From: Bacillota bacterium
Lineage (GTDB): Bacteria > Bacillota > Clostridia > Oscillospirales > Acutalibacteraceae
Length of the DNA: 41,543 nt
Assembly: GCA_029008595.1 (NCBI GenBank)
Contig: JAQXJH010000155.1
Span: forward strand, 1-41,543
Reading direction: 5' to 3'
Under the pieces are notes generated by a model. It did no database searches. It saw only the letters and a list, made by a program, of their open reading frames with translations, and was not told the DNA's origin. A program made the position numbers and the translations under genes. Below, piece by piece: positions 16,875-26,377 of the stretch; the stretch's first letter is position 1, and every line of letters starts with the position of its first letter.

Positions 16875-18068
16875 GTGAAAATTCTGGTTATCAATGCCGG
16901 CAGCTCCTCGCTGAAGTATCAGCTCTTCAACATGGAAACCGGCGAGGTGCTTGCAAAGGGTCTTTGCGAGCGCATCGGCACCGAGGGCAACGTTACCCAC
17001 AAACGGCCCGGCTGCGAGCCGTACAAGGCGAACGTTCCGTTCCCGACGCATGACGAGGCGCTGGCAGAGGTCATCCGCCTGCTGACGGATCCGGAGCTTG
17101 GCGTGATCGGCAGCGTCGATGAGATCGATGCGATCGGTCACCGCATTGCCCACGGCGGCAAGTATCAGCAGTCGGTCGTCATTGATGACGAGGTCATCAG
17201 ATATCTGGAATCGATCATTCCGATCAATCCGCTGCACGGCCCGCCCGCGATCAAGGGGATGAACGGCTGCAGCCGCCTGATGCCCGGCAAGCTGCAGGTC
17301 GGCGTGTTCGACACGGCGTTTTACGCACACATGGAGCCGAAAGCCTATGTTTACGCGCTGCCGTATGAGCTTTACACCGAAAAGGGCATCCGCCGCTACG
17401 GCTTCCACGGTACCTCCCACCGCTATGTTTCCGCCCGGACGGCAAAGCTGATGGGCAGACCGCTCGAGGAGCTGAAGATCATTACCTGCCACCTGGGCAA
17501 CGGTTCTTCGATCACGGCGGTGAAAAACGGCGTTGCGATCGATACCTCGATGGGCTTTACCCCGCAGGAGGGTATCCCGATGGGAACGCGCTCCGGCAGC
17601 ATCGACCCCACCGTGCTTACTTATCTGATCAATTCCTGCGGCATGAGCGGGCAGGAGGTCGAGGATCTGATCAACCGCAAGAGCGGACTGCTCGGCGTTT
17701 CCGGCCTTTCCAACGACTGCCGCACCATCACCGAGGCCGCCGCGAACGGCAATGAACGCGCGCAGCTTGCGCTCGACATTCTCGCCAATTCCATCAAGAA
17801 GACCATCGGCGGCTATATTGCGGAAATGAACGGCATCGACGCGCTCGTCTTCACGGCCGGCATCGGCGAAAACCAGTCGAATGTCCGCCGCCTTGTCTGC
17901 GAGGATATGGACTATTACGGCATCGCGATCGACGCCGAAAAGAACAAGACCCGCGGCGAAGAGATCAATCTTTCCGCGCCGGGCGCCCGCGTTCAGACCT
18001 GGGTGGTTCCGACCGACGAGGAATATATGATCGCGCTTGATACGCAGTCTTTTGCCGGGAAGAAATAA
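16875..18068 (+). CDS. ackA: Acetate kinase, probably acting as propionate kinase of the BMC pathway
   Basis: A 397-residue acetate kinase with the family motifs LVINAGSSSLKYQLF at the start, GFHGTSHRYVS in the middle and GIGENQSNVR near the end. It transfers phosphate from an acyl phosphate to ADP. Standard PDU operons end with the propionate kinase PduW, which is a relative of AckA; here this gene sits between rhaB and the aldolase, so it is the natural partner of PduL for making ATP and propionate. No encapsulation helix is seen, so it should act in the cytosol. The GTG at 16875 is 11 bases after GAAAGGA, the spacing used by many genes in this operon. Confidence 0.93.
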   Translation: MKILVINAGSSSLKYQLFNMETGEVLAKGLCERIGTEGNVTHKRPGCEPYKANVPFPTHDEALAEVIRLLTDPELGVIGSVDEIDAIGHRIAHGGKYQQSVVIDDEVIRYLESIIPINPLHGPPAIKGMNGCSRLMPGKLQVGVFDTAFYAHMEPKAYVYALPYELYTEKGIRRYGFHGTSHRYVSARTAKLMGRPLEELKIITCHLGNGSSITAVKNGVAIDTSMGFTPQEGIPMGTRSGSIDPTVLTYLINSCGMSGQEVEDLINRKSGLLGVSGLSNDCRTITEAAANGNERAQLALDILANSIKKTIGGYIAEMNGIDALVFTAGIGENQSNVRRLVCEDMDYYGIAIDAEKNKTRGEEINLSAPGARVQTWVVPTDEEYMIALDTQSFAGKK

Positions 18069-18097
18069 AAAATAATTATCCGTAAAGGAGAAGATGT

Positions 18098-18916
18098 ATG
18101 ATGCAGTCCCCCTATGAAATCAAAAAAGAAATCTGTGAGATCGGCAGACGGATCTATTCCAAAGGCTTTGTCGCCGCAAACGACGGCAACATTTCCGTCA
18201 AGGTGAACGACAACGAGTTTTACTGCACCCCGACCGGCGTTTCCAAAGGCTATATGACCCCGGACATGATCATCAAGATCGACGGCAACGGCAACAAGAT
18301 CGAAGGCCGCCTGAACCCGTCCTCCGAAATCAAAATGCACCTGCGCGTTTACAAAGAGCGCCCGGACGTCAACGCCGTTGTGCATGCGCACCCGCCGACA
18401 GCGACCGCGTTCGCCGTCTGCAACCGTCCGCTCGATAAATTCATCCTGCCGGAAGCGATCCTGACCATCGGCACCGTTCCGGTCTGCGATTACGGCACGC
18501 CCTCCACCAAGGAGATTCCGGATTCCCTTGCGCCGTACATTCAGAACCACGACGCGTTCCTGCTGCAGAACCACGGTGCGCTCGCCGTCGGCAACACGCT
18601 GACCAAGGCGTTCTTCGTCATGGACGAAGTGGAATATTACGCAAAGATCTGCCTGACCGCCAGCCAGATCGGCGATATTCAGGAGCTGGACTGCGAAGAC
18701 CTTGAAAAGCTGATGGAGCTGCGCAAAAAGATGCAGATCCCGGGCCGCCATCCGGGCTGCAAAAAGTGCCCGAACCTCGGCACCGAAAAATGCAGATGCA
18801 AGCAGAACGCCCTTTGCGCCGACGGCTGCCAGATTCCGGCGGAGCCTTCTCCGGCCGGCAGCGACCTCGTCAGCCAGATCACCAAGCTGGTGCTTGCCGA
18901 GCTTGAAAAAAAGTAA
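18098..18916 (+). CDS. Class II aldolase (rhamnulose/fuculose-1-phosphate type) with cysteine-rich linker and C-terminal encapsulation helix
   Basis: Residues 1-215 are a class II aldolase of the FucA/RhaD group. The zinc ligands are in HAHPPT and in QNHGAL, the catalytic Glu is in NPSSEIKMH, and GNIS and TPTGVSKG bind phosphate. It would split rhamnulose-1-phosphate into DHAP and L-lactaldehyde. Two additions follow: a linker (about 218-254) with six cysteines (221, 224, 232, 234, 240, 244), and an amphipathic helix at about 255-272 (SDLVSQITKLVLAELEKK) that looks like a BMC encapsulation peptide. Aldolases with such a C-terminal peptide are known from fucose/rhamnose BMC loci of Clostridium phytofermentans and Planctomycetes. 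Strict FucA or RhaD naming is not decidable by eye. AAAGGAG precedes the first of two adjacent ATGs. Confidence 0.93.
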   Translation: MMQSPYEIKKEICEIGRRIYSKGFVAANDGNISVKVNDNEFYCTPTGVSKGYMTPDMIIKIDGNGNKIEGRLNPSSEIKMHLRVYKERPDVNAVVHAHPPTATAFAVCNRPLDKFILPEAILTIGTVPVCDYGTPSTKEIPDSLAPYIQNHDAFLLQNHGALAVGNTLTKAFFVMDEVEYYAKICLTASQIGDIQELDCEDLEKLMELRKKMQIPGRHPGCKKCPNLGTEKCRCKQNALCADGCQIPAEPSPAGSDLVSQITKLVLAELEKK

Positions 18917-18945
18917 TTTGACCGCGTCAGAAAGGGGAACCGTCA

Positions 18946-20616
18946 ATGCCAACAAGCAAACGATTTGAAGCGCTCTCAAAGCGCGCGGTGAACCTTGACG
19001 GATTCATCACCGAATGGCCGGAGGCCGGCTTTACGGCAATGAAATCGCCCTATGACCCCGCCCCGTCGCTCCGGATCGAAAACGGAGTCATCACGGAGAT
19101 GGACGGCAAACAGCGTGCCGATTTCGATTTTATCGACGAATTCATTGCCGACCATGCGATCGACCTGAACAGCGCCGGGGAAGCCATGGCGATCTGCCCG
19201 GTGGAAATGGCGCGCAAGCTGGTCGATATCCATGTGGACAAAAAGGAGATCACCCGGCTGATGGGCGGCATGACGCCCGCAAAGCTGAGTCAGGTCGTGC
19301 GCCAGATGAACGTCGTCGAAATGATGATGGCGATGCAGAAGGTGCGCGAACGCAGCTACCCGGCAAACCAGTGCCATGTGACGAACCTGCGCGATAATCC
19401 GGTGCAGATCGCCTGCGACGCAGCCGAAGCCGCGCTGCGCGGCTTTGCCGAACAGGAGACCACCGTCGGCATCGCCCGCTACGCACCGCTCTGCGCCGTC
19501 GGGATCCTGGTGGGCGGTCAGTGCGGCCGGCCGGGCGTGCTGGCGCAGTGCGCCGTGGAAGAGGCCACCGAGCTGAAGCTCGGTATGCAGGGCCTGACGA
19601 CCTACGCCGAGACTATTTCCGTCTACGGCACCGAAAAAGTTTTCATCGACGGGGACGACACCCCTTACAGCAAGGCGTTTCTTGCTTCGGCCTATGCCTC
19701 CCGCGGCATGAAGATGCGCTGCACCTCCGGCTCGGGCAGCGAGGCGCTGATGGGCAACGCCGAGCAGAAATCCATGCTTTACCTGGAGGCCCGCTGCCTG
19801 CTCGTCATCAAGGGCGCCGGCGTTCAGGGAACGCAGAACGGCTCCATCAGCTGCATCGGGCTGGTCGGTTCCGTGCCTTCCGGCATCCGGGAGGTGCTGG
19901 CCGAAAACCTGCTGGCCGCGTCGCTCGGGCTGGAATGTGCGTCCGGCAACGACCAGACGTTTTCCCATTCCGATATCCGCCGCACCGCGCGGATGCTGAT
20001 GCAGATGCTGCCGGGCACCGATTTCATCTTCTCGGGCTACAGCTCCACCCCGAACTACGACAACATGTTCGCCGGTTCGAACTTTGACGCCGAGGATTTT
20101 GACGATTACAATATTCTGCAGCGCGACCTGAAGGTGGACGGCGGCCTGCGCCCCGTAACCGAAGAGCAGGTGCTCGCCGTCCGCCGCAAGGCGGCAAAGG
20201 CGATGCAGGCTGTTTTTGCCGCGCTGAATTTCCCGCCCGTTACCGACGAAGAGGTGGAACAGAACGTGCTTGCCAACGGCAGCAGGGATGTCTCCGTCCA
20301 GCGCGACGTCAACGAAGACCTGAAGGCCGCCAAACGGATCCTGGACGGCGAGGTCTCCGGGGTGGACATTGTCCGCGCATTGGCCGACGCCGGCTTTGCC
20401 GATGTTGCCGAGGCGGTGCTGAACATGCTCAAGCAGCGCATTTCGGGCGATTATCTGCACACGGCCGCCATTCTGGACAAGGATTTTCATGTATTCTCCA
20501 GCGTCAACAGCCCGAACACCTATCAGGGTCCCGGCACCGGCTACCGGCTGCACGGCGAGGAATGGGAAAAGGTCAAGAATATTCCGCAGGCATTTGACTG
20601 CGACAGCATTAAATAA
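18946..20616 (+). CDS. pduC: Propanediol dehydratase, large subunit
   Basis: A 556-residue protein (Salmonella PduC has 554) and the catalytic alpha subunit of B12-dependent diol dehydratase, which turns 1,2-propanediol into propionaldehyde. Active-site neighbourhoods known from the Klebsiella structure are present: NQCHVTN (His), FAEQETTVG (Glu), EEATELK (Glu), GVQGTQNGS (Gln), GNDQTFSHSD (Asp) and FSGYSSTPNYDNMF (Ser). Glycerol dehydratase is the main alternative, but the operon context favours propanediol. It starts 29 bases after the aldolase with AAAGGGG upstream. The enzyme is expected inside the shell, carried by the targeting helices of PduD and PduE. Confidence 0.96.
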   Translation: MPTSKRFEALSKRAVNLDGFITEWPEAGFTAMKSPYDPAPSLRIENGVITEMDGKQRADFDFIDEFIADHAIDLNSAGEAMAICPVEMARKLVDIHVDKKEITRLMGGMTPAKLSQVVRQMNVVEMMMAMQKVRERSYPANQCHVTNLRDNPVQIACDAAEAALRGFAEQETTVGIARYAPLCAVGILVGGQCGRPGVLAQCAVEEATELKLGMQGLTTYAETISVYGTEKVFIDGDDTPYSKAFLASAYASRGMKMRCTSGSGSEALMGNAEQKSMLYLEARCLLVIKGAGVQGTQNGSISCIGLVGSVPSGIREVLAENLLAASLGLECASGNDQTFSHSDIRRTARMLMQMLPGTDFIFSGYSSTPNYDNMFAGSNFDAEDFDDYNILQRDLKVDGGLRPVTEEQVLAVRRKAAKAMQAVFAALNFPPVTDEEVEQNVLANGSRDVSVQRDVNEDLKAAKRILDGEVSGVDIVRALADAGFADVAEAVLNMLKQRISGDYLHTAAILDKDFHVFSSVNSPNTYQGPGTGYRLHGEEWEKVKNIPQAFDCDSIK

Positions 20617-20631
20617 GGAGGTGACTTCCCG

Positions 20632-21330
20632 ATGAATGAACAGGAACTGGTAAAGCTTGTGACCGAAAAGGTTATCGAAGCGCTCCGTCAGCAGGAAGCT
20701 GCCTCTGCCCCGCCGCCCGCCCCGCAGGCGCAGGCTTCCGCAGGCGCCCGGAGCGGAAGCTGCACGGGAGCAATCGGCCTGCGCATGACGGTGCGCGACC
20801 TGGACGAAGCAAAACAGGGCGCCGCCCCGGACGAAGTGGTCATCGGCGTTGCACCGGCGTTTGCGCTTTCTCAGGTGGAAACGATCAACGGCCTTTCGCA
20901 TTCCGATGTTCTGCGGGAGATCGCCGCAGGCATTGAGGAAGAAGGGCTTCATCCGCGGTTCGTCCGCTTCCGCGATATTTCAGACGTTTCGTTTATTGCC
21001 CAGCGTGCCGCAAAGCTGAGCGGAAGCGGCATCGGCATCGGCATTCAGTCCAAAGGAACGACCGTGATCCATCAGAAGGATCTTTTTCCGCTGACGAATC
21101 TCGAGCTGTTCCCGCAGGCGCCGCTGATCACGCTGGAAATTTACCGCCATATCGGCAAAAACGCCGCGCGCTATGCAAAGGGGCAGTCCCCCGTTCCGGT
21201 CGAAGTGACGAACGACTGCATGGTCCGGCCGAAATTTCAGGCGCGCGCCGCGATCCTTCACATCAAGGAAACGCAGCATATCGTGGAGGGCGCCGCTCCG
21301 GTGGAACTGGAGGTGAAGTGGCATGCCTGA
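20632..21330 (+). CDS. pduD: Propanediol dehydratase, medium subunit
   Basis: A 232-residue beta subunit. Residues 1-22 form an amphipathic helix ([17 protein letters not shown]) followed by an Ala/Pro-rich linker, the classic encapsulation peptide of PduD. The rest matches the cobalamin-contacting medium subunit: [11 protein letters not shown], the stretch [19 protein letters not shown], and [21 protein letters not shown]. An AAGGAGGTGA site precedes the ATG, 15 bases after pduC. Its 3' end overlaps pduE by eight bases, and the pduE ribosome site GGAGGTGA is inside the end of this gene, so the subunits are translationally coupled. Confidence 0.95.
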   Translation: MNEQELVKLVTEKVIEALRQQEAASAPPPAPQAQASAGARSGSCTGAIGLRMTVRDLDEAKQGAAPDEVVIGVAPAFALSQVETINGLSHSDVLREIAAGIEEEGLHPRFVRFRDISDVSFIAQRAAKLSGSGIGIGIQSKGTTVIHQKDLFPLTNLELFPQAPLITLEIYRHIGKNAARYAKGQSPVPVEVTNDCMVRPKFQARAAILHIKETQHIVEGAAPVELEVKWHA

Positions 21331-21826
21331 AATGGATGAGATCGTCCGTCAGGTCGTAACGCGGCTGACAGAGGAAGCCGGCGCAGCGCCTGCCGCTTCG
21401 CAGAACAAGGCAGCCTCCGGCGTGACCGCCGCCGATTATCCGATCCTGCAGAAGCACCCCGACTGGGTAAAAACGCCGGACGGACGCCCGGTTTCGCAGA
21501 TCGATGTTTCAACAGTTCAGCGCGGAGAAGTGGAAAACAAGGATATCCGCATCTCGCGCGAAATGCTGCTGATGCAGGCCGAGGTGGCCGAAAGCGCCGG
21601 CAAGCCGCAGGTGGCGGAAAATTTCCGCCGCGCGGCCGAAATGACCGACGTTCCCGACGAGCTGGTGATCCAGATGTACGACAAGCTTCGCCCGAACCGC
21701 GCAACGTATCAGGAACTTTGCGCCATGGCCGATACGCTGGAAAACCGGTATCAGGCGCCCCGCTGCGCAAAGCTGGTGCGCGAGGCTGCCGGGATCTATC
21801 AGAAACGCGGGATTCTGCTGAAATAA
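21323..21826 (+). CDS. pduE: Propanediol dehydratase, small subunit
   Basis: A 167-residue gamma subunit that completes the dehydratase with PduC and PduD. It starts with a short amphipathic helix ([15 protein letters not shown]) and an Ala-rich linker, which can act as a second encapsulation signal. The conserved body is recognisable: [36 protein letters not shown] and the C-terminal [15 protein letters not shown]. The start overlaps pduD by eight bases. A gap of 43 bases leads to the reactivase gene. Confidence 0.95.
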   Translation: MPEMDEIVRQVVTRLTEEAGAAPAASQNKAASGVTAADYPILQKHPDWVKTPDGRPVSQIDVSTVQRGEVENKDIRISREMLLMQAEVAESAGKPQVAENFRRAAEMTDVPDELVIQMYDKLRPNRATYQELCAMADTLENRYQAPRCAKLVREAAGIYQKRGILLK

Positions 21827-21869
21827 GGGCAGCAGGCTCCGCGGCAGAATTTTTACGAAAGGACGGATC

Positions 21870-23696
21870 ATGATGGAAAACGGACGCCTGATCGCCGGCA
21901 TGGATATCGGCAACAGCACGACCGAAGTCGTCATCATCGAGCGCACCGATTCCGGGATCCGTTATCTCTCCGGCGCCATGACGGAAACGACAGGCGTCAA
22001 GGGCACAAAGGACAACGTTGCCGGGTGCATTGCAGCGCTGGACGAAGCGCTGCGGCAGGGCGGGCTGAAATATGCCGATCTGGCGCAGGTTCGCCTGAAT
22101 CAGGCGGCGCCCGTAATCAGCGACCTTTCGATGGACACCATCAGCGAAACAAAGGTCATCGGTTCCGCGATGATCGGCCACAATCCCGATACGCCGGGCG
22201 GCGAAGGGCTTGCGGTCGGCGTTACGGCGCCGATCGACGCGCTGACCGACAGAACGCAGCCGCTGGTCGCGGTGATCCCGCAGGAGGTTCCCTATTACCG
22301 CGCCGCGGAGCTGCTGCTGCAGGCGATGAAAAACGGCGTTTCCGTCGCCGCCGCCATCTGCCGCAACGACGACGGCGTGCTGATCGCGAACCGCCTTCCG
22401 CAGGTGATCCCGATCGTGGACGAGGTGCGCAATATTGAGCGCGTGGAGCTGGGCGTTCCGGCTGCCGTTGAGGTTGCGGGGAACGGAAAATGCATCCAGA
22501 CGCTTTCCAATCCTTACGGGATCGCAGGGATCTTCGGGCTGAACGCGCAGGAAACGCGCGACGCGATCCCGGTGGCGCGCAGCCTGATCGGATGCCGTTC
22601 CGGCGTGGTGCTGCGGGCTAAGGGCGCAAGCGTTCAGGTCAGCAGGATCCGCGCGGGCACCGTCACCATCCGCGGAACGAAGGGCGTCCGGGAGCTGGAC
22701 GTCAACGCCGGTGCGGAAGAGATCCTCAAAGCGGCCGAAAGCGTCGGGAAGATCACCGATGTGCTCGGCGAAGCGGGAACAAACGTCGGCGCGCTCGTCA
22801 CCCGCGTCAAAAACGGCATGGCGCTGCTGACGGACCAACCGGTCGATCAGCTGCATATCGTCGACCTGCACGCGGTGGATACGTTCTCCAGCGTCGAGGT
22901 TGCCGGAGCGCTCGCCGGAGAAGCGGCGATGGAAAACGTCGTGCTGCTGGCGGCCATGGTGCAGACCTCTGCGCTGCCGATGCAGGCGATCGCCGATGAA
23001 CTCTCCCGCCGGACCGGAATTTTTGTCCGTGTGGCCGGGCGCGAAGCCGAAATGGCGCTCCGGGGCGCGCTGACAACGCCGGGCGCAGGCCTGCCGCTGG
23101 CGATCCTCGATCTTGGCGGCGGTTCGACCGACGCAGCGCTGATCACCGCCGATAAAACCGTTGCGGCGGTGCATCACGCCGGAGCCGGAGAAATGGTCAC
23201 GAAAATCATCGACCTCGAGCTGGATCTGCACGACCGCGATCTGGCCGAGGCCATCAAGAAATATCCGCTCGCAAAGGTGGAAGGGCTGCTGTTCCTCCGG
23301 TTTGAGGACGGCAGCGTCAAATTCGTTTCGGAGCCGCTTCCCCCCGAGCTGTTTGCCCGGGTGGTGATCGTGGCGGAGGATACGCTGATCCCGATCAAAT
23401 CCTCCAAGAGGCTTTCCATCGACCGGATCGCGCTGGTGCGGCGCGAAGCAAAGCGCAAGGTCTTTCTGGTCAATGCACTGCGGGCGCTGCGGGCCGTTGC
23501 ACCGGACGGCCGGCTGCAGAACATCGGTTCGGTCGCGCTGGTCGGCGGCAGCTCACAGGATTTTGAGATCCCCGACCTGCTTGCCGAAGCGCTTGCCCCC
23601 TACCGGATCACCACCGGCCGCGCCAATCTGCTCGGCAGGCTTGCTCCGCACAGCGCCGTGGCGCTGGGGCTTGCGATGAGCGAAAAAGCGGAGTAA
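21870..23696 (+). CDS. pduG: Diol dehydratase-reactivating factor, large subunit
   Basis: A 608-residue protein with an actin/Hsp70-like ATPase fold, matching PduG/DdrA. The phosphate motif MDIGNSTTEVVII is near the start, GTKGVRELDVNAG and DLGGGSTDAALIT follow, and the C-terminal ATP-binding part has GSVALVGGSSQDFE. It swaps damaged B12 out of the inactivated dehydratase using ATP. Known reactivases are A2B2 complexes with the small subunit PduH (DdrB); no pduH follows here and none is seen in the window. Either the protein works alone, uses a subunit encoded elsewhere, or the small gene has been lost. GAAAGGA precedes the ATG-ATG start. Confidence 0.95.
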   Translation: MMENGRLIAGMDIGNSTTEVVIIERTDSGIRYLSGAMTETTGVKGTKDNVAGCIAALDEALRQGGLKYADLAQVRLNQAAPVISDLSMDTISETKVIGSAMIGHNPDTPGGEGLAVGVTAPIDALTDRTQPLVAVIPQEVPYYRAAELLLQAMKNGVSVAAAICRNDDGVLIANRLPQVIPIVDEVRNIERVELGVPAAVEVAGNGKCIQTLSNPYGIAGIFGLNAQETRDAIPVARSLIGCRSGVVLRAKGASVQVSRIRAGTVTIRGTKGVRELDVNAGAEEILKAAESVGKITDVLGEAGTNVGALVTRVKNGMALLTDQPVDQLHIVDLHAVDTFSSVEVAGALAGEAAMENVVLLAAMVQTSALPMQAIADELSRRTGIFVRVAGREAEMALRGALTTPGAGLPLAILDLGGGSTDAALITADKTVAAVHHAGAGEMVTKIIDLELDLHDRDLAEAIKKYPLAKVEGLLFLRFEDGSVKFVSEPLPPELFARVVIVAEDTLIPIKSSKRLSIDRIALVRREAKRKVFLVNALRALRAVAPDGRLQNIGSVALVGGSSQDFEIPDLLAEALAPYRITTGRANLLGRLAPHSAVALGLAMSEKAE

Positions 23697-23716
23697 AGAA
23701 GAAGGAACTTCCGCTG

Positions 23717-23754
23717 CCTGCGGAGACTGCCCGAAAGGCGGAGCGCTCCGCAGG
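23717..23754 (+). repeat. Intergenic stem-loop between pduG and pduO
   Basis: CCTGCGGAG (23717-23725) pairs with CTCCGCAGG (23746-23754), with a small inner GCC/GGC stem in the loop. No T-run follows, so it is more likely an RNA-stability or processing element than a terminator. Confidence 0.5.
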
Positions 23755-23792
23755 AAAGAATCTGAAATCCCACAGAAGGGAGGCTGAAACCC

Positions 23793-24773
23793 ATGAAGCT
23801 TTATACCAAAACGGGCGACGGCGGCCGTGCCAGCACGATGAACCGCCGGAATATTCCCAAGGACAGCCCCGTTTTTGAACTGCTCGGAACGCTCGATGAG
23901 CTTGGCAGTGCGCTGGGCGCGGCAAAATGCGCTGCGCCGAAGGCCGCGCCGCTGATCGAGCCGCTGCAGAGCGATCTGATCCGGCTTTGCGGCGAACTGG
24001 CGGGCGGAAAACCGTTTGCCAGCGAGGAAGAAACCGCCAATCTGGAGCGGGTGATCGATTCCATCCAGAAGGAAACGCCGGAGTTTTCGGGCTTCATTCT
24101 GCCGGGCAAAACGCCGGGAGGCGCCGCGCTCGACCAGGCGAGAACCATCGCCCGCCGGGCAGAACGCCGGGCGGTCACCTACTCCGTGACCGGTCAGGTT
24201 CCGGCGGCGGCGCTCAAATGGCTCAACCGCCTTTCCGATCTGATCTATGCGCTTGCCCGGCTGACCGATCTGGGCGGCGCGGAGGAACCGCCGGCTACAG
24301 ACGTTCCCGGTTCGGTTCCGGCGGTGCGGGCGGAAGAAAAAGGCGGAGCCGGCGCAGGCAGAAGGCTCAACCTGCGTTCCGCCGCGGAGCTTTGCGAAAA
24401 GGTTCTGCAGCATGGGCGCGAAACCGGACTGCGGGCGGTGGTTTCCGTTGTGGATGAAGGCGGAAACCTGATCGCGCTGATGCGCGACGACGACGCGTTC
24501 CTTGTGAGCATTCAGCTTTCACAGGACAAAGCCTATACGGCCGTCGCGGTAAAAATGACAACCGAACAGCTGGGGCGCATGGCACAGCCGGGCGCCGCGC
24601 TGGATGGAATACAGCACACCAACTGCCGTATGGTGGTTTTCGGCGGCGGCGTCCCCATTACGCAGGGCGGCCGGGTGATCGGCGGGCTTGGCGTAAGCGG
24701 CGGAACCGCGCAGCAGGATACCGATCTTGCGGATTACGGTGCGCAGGTTGCAAAACAGATGTTTGATTCTTAA
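23793..24773 (+). CDS. pduO: PduO, cob(I)alamin adenosyltransferase fused to an HbpS-like domain
   Basis: A 326-residue two-domain protein, the same arrangement as Salmonella PduO. The N-terminal domain (about 1-165) is the ATP:cob(I)alamin adenosyltransferase: YTKTGDGG near the start, LLGTLDELGSALG, and ARRAERRAV with the arginines that bind ATP. The C-terminal domain (about 190-326) is the DUF336/HbpS-like fold, with VSVVDEGGNLIALMR and GGGVPITQGGRVIGGLGVSGG, which binds heme or flavin-type cofactors in some members. It supplies adenosylcobalamin for PduCDE, probably inside the compartment. GGGAGG lies ten bases upstream of the ATG. Confidence 0.95.
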   Translation: MKLYTKTGDGGRASTMNRRNIPKDSPVFELLGTLDELGSALGAAKCAAPKAAPLIEPLQSDLIRLCGELAGGKPFASEEETANLERVIDSIQKETPEFSGFILPGKTPGGAALDQARTIARRAERRAVTYSVTGQVPAAALKWLNRLSDLIYALARLTDLGGAEEPPATDVPGSVPAVRAEEKGGAGAGRRLNLRSAAELCEKVLQHGRETGLRAVVSVVDEGGNLIALMRDDDAFLVSIQLSQDKAYTAVAVKMTTEQLGRMAQPGAALDGIQHTNCRMVVFGGGVPITQGGRVIGGLGVSGGTAQQDTDLADYGAQVAKQMFDS

Positions 24774-24807
24774 GCAAAACAAAGACAAAGAAAGGGATGA
24801 TTCATGC

Positions 24808-26265
24808 ATGGGATACGAAATTTCCGAAGAACAGATCGGCCGGATCGTGAAGCAGGTGCTCAGCGGGATGGGCAGTTCGGAACAGGCAAAACAGCCTGAA
24901 TGGGATTCCACGCAGTATCATGGCAGAAGGCTGATCGGCATTTATGAGGATATGCATGATGCGATCGCAGCTGCCAGCGCAGGCTACAAGGCGATCCGGA
25001 GCATGACGGTCGCGGAGCGCGAAAAAATGATCACCGAGATCCGCAGGCTCTGCCGCGCGGAAGCCGAGATCATGGGCAAGCTCGGCGTTGCCGAAACCGG
25101 TATGGGACGCGCCGACCACAAAAAGCTCAAGCACATCCTGGTGGCGGATAAAACCCCCGGCACCGAGGATATCGTCACCGAAGCAAGAACCGGCGACGAC
25201 GGCCTGATGCTCGTTGAAATGGCTCCGTTCGGCGTGGTGGGCGCCATTACGCCCAGCACCAATCCGAGCGAGACGGTCATCTGCAACTCGATCGGCATGA
25301 TCGCGGCGGGCAACGGCGTTGTCTTCAATCCCCACCCGGGCGCGATCGCGACCTCCAACTATGCGGTCGACCTTGTCAACCGCGCCTGCCATGCGGCAGG
25401 AGGCCCCGAGGTGCTCGTTGCTTCCGTTGTCAAGCCGACGATGGATTCCGCAGCGGTGATGGAAAAAGACCCCGCCATCCGCATGCTCGTCTGCACAGGA
25501 GGCCCCGGCGTTGTGCGCGCGGTGCTTTCCAGCGGCAAAAAAGCGATCGGCGCGGGCGCAGGCAATCCGCCGGTCATCGTGGACGACACCGCCGATATCC
25601 GCAAAGCGGCAAAGGACATCATCGACGGCTGCACGTTTGACAACAACCTTCCGTGCATTGCGGAAAAAGAGGTTTTCGCGTTTTCCAGCATTGCCGACGA
25701 GCTGGTTCATTACATGCTCCAGAACGGCGCTTATATGCTCAATCCGCAGCAGGTGGACGCACTGGTCAAAACGGTTCTGGTGGACAAAGCCGATCCCAAA
25801 ACCGGCGCCGTCAAAAAGATCATCAACCGCAAGTGTGTCGGCCGCGACGCCGCCGTTCTTGCAAAAATGATCGGACTGGAGGTCGGCCCAGAGGTTCGCT
25901 GCCTGATCTGCGAAACGTCGTTCGGTCATCCGTTCGTTCAGACGGAGCTGATGATGCCGATCCTGCCGATCGTCCGCGTGGCCGATATTGAAGAAGCGAT
26001 CGACCTTGCGGTTCAGGCCGAGCACGGCAACCGCCACACGGCGCATATGCACTCCAAAAATGTGGATCATCTTTCCCGCTTTGCAAAGGCGGTCGAAACG
26101 ACCATCTTCGTCAAAAACGCCCCGTCCTACGCGGGGATCGGCTTTGGCGGCGAGGGCCACACCACCTTCACCATTGCCGGACCCACCGGCGAAGGGCTGA
26201 CCTCCGCCCGCAGCTTTACCCGCAAGCGCCGCTGTGTGCTTTCGGACGGATTCCGCATTATTTAA
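24808..26265 (+). CDS. pduP: CoA-dependent propionaldehyde dehydrogenase
   Basis: A 485-residue aldehyde dehydrogenase of the PduP/EutE type that oxidises propionaldehyde with NAD+ and CoA to propionyl-CoA and NADH. The N-terminal 18 residues (ISEEQIGRIVKQVLSGMG) are the encapsulation peptide, followed by a short linker to the catalytic part. The catalytic cysteine is in NLPCIAEKE and the NAD-binding region includes AITPSTNPSET and CTGGPGVV. The start at 24808 is chosen because an AAAGGG site lies upstream and the encapsulation helix starts there; a longer frame adds an unrelated basic leader. It produces the NADH that the encapsulated zinc dehydrogenase would consume. Confidence 0.96.
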   Translation: MGYEISEEQIGRIVKQVLSGMGSSEQAKQPEWDSTQYHGRRLIGIYEDMHDAIAAASAGYKAIRSMTVAEREKMITEIRRLCRAEAEIMGKLGVAETGMGRADHKKLKHILVADKTPGTEDIVTEARTGDDGLMLVEMAPFGVVGAITPSTNPSETVICNSIGMIAAGNGVVFNPHPGAIATSNYAVDLVNRACHAAGGPEVLVASVVKPTMDSAAVMEKDPAIRMLVCTGGPGVVRAVLSSGKKAIGAGAGNPPVIVDDTADIRKAAKDIIDGCTFDNNLPCIAEKEVFAFSSIADELVHYMLQNGAYMLNPQQVDALVKTVLVDKADPKTGAVKKIINRKCVGRDAAVLAKMIGLEVGPEVRCLICETSFGHPFVQTELMMPILPIVRVADIEEAIDLAVQAEHGNRHTAHMHSKNVDHLSRFAKAVETTIFVKNAPSYAGIGFGGEGHTTFTIAGPTGEGLTSARSFTRKRRCVLSDGFRII

Positions 26266-26271
26266 GCAGCA

Positions 26272-26344
26272 CCCCCTGCTTTTGCGGGGGATCGAATACA
26301 GGTTCAATCAGGGTTATGCTTTTGAAAGGCGATGCCTTCAAAAG
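26272..26344 (+). repeat. Two intergenic stem-loops before the zinc dehydrogenase gene
   Basis: First: CCCCCTGC / GCGGGGG around 26272-26290, loop of four T. Second: CTTTTGAAAGGC with GCCTTCAAAAG (26319-26344), 11 pairs with one bulged A. Neither is followed by a T-run. Confidence 0.5.
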
Positions 26345-26377
26345 AGAGAAGACCTTACGAAAGGGATGGTCATAGTC

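Noticed and set aside
18976..20952. A long minus-strand frame opposite pduC and pduD
   Set aside because: Same antisense shadow effect; the translation shows no recognisable motif and there is no ribosome-binding site or promoter for it.
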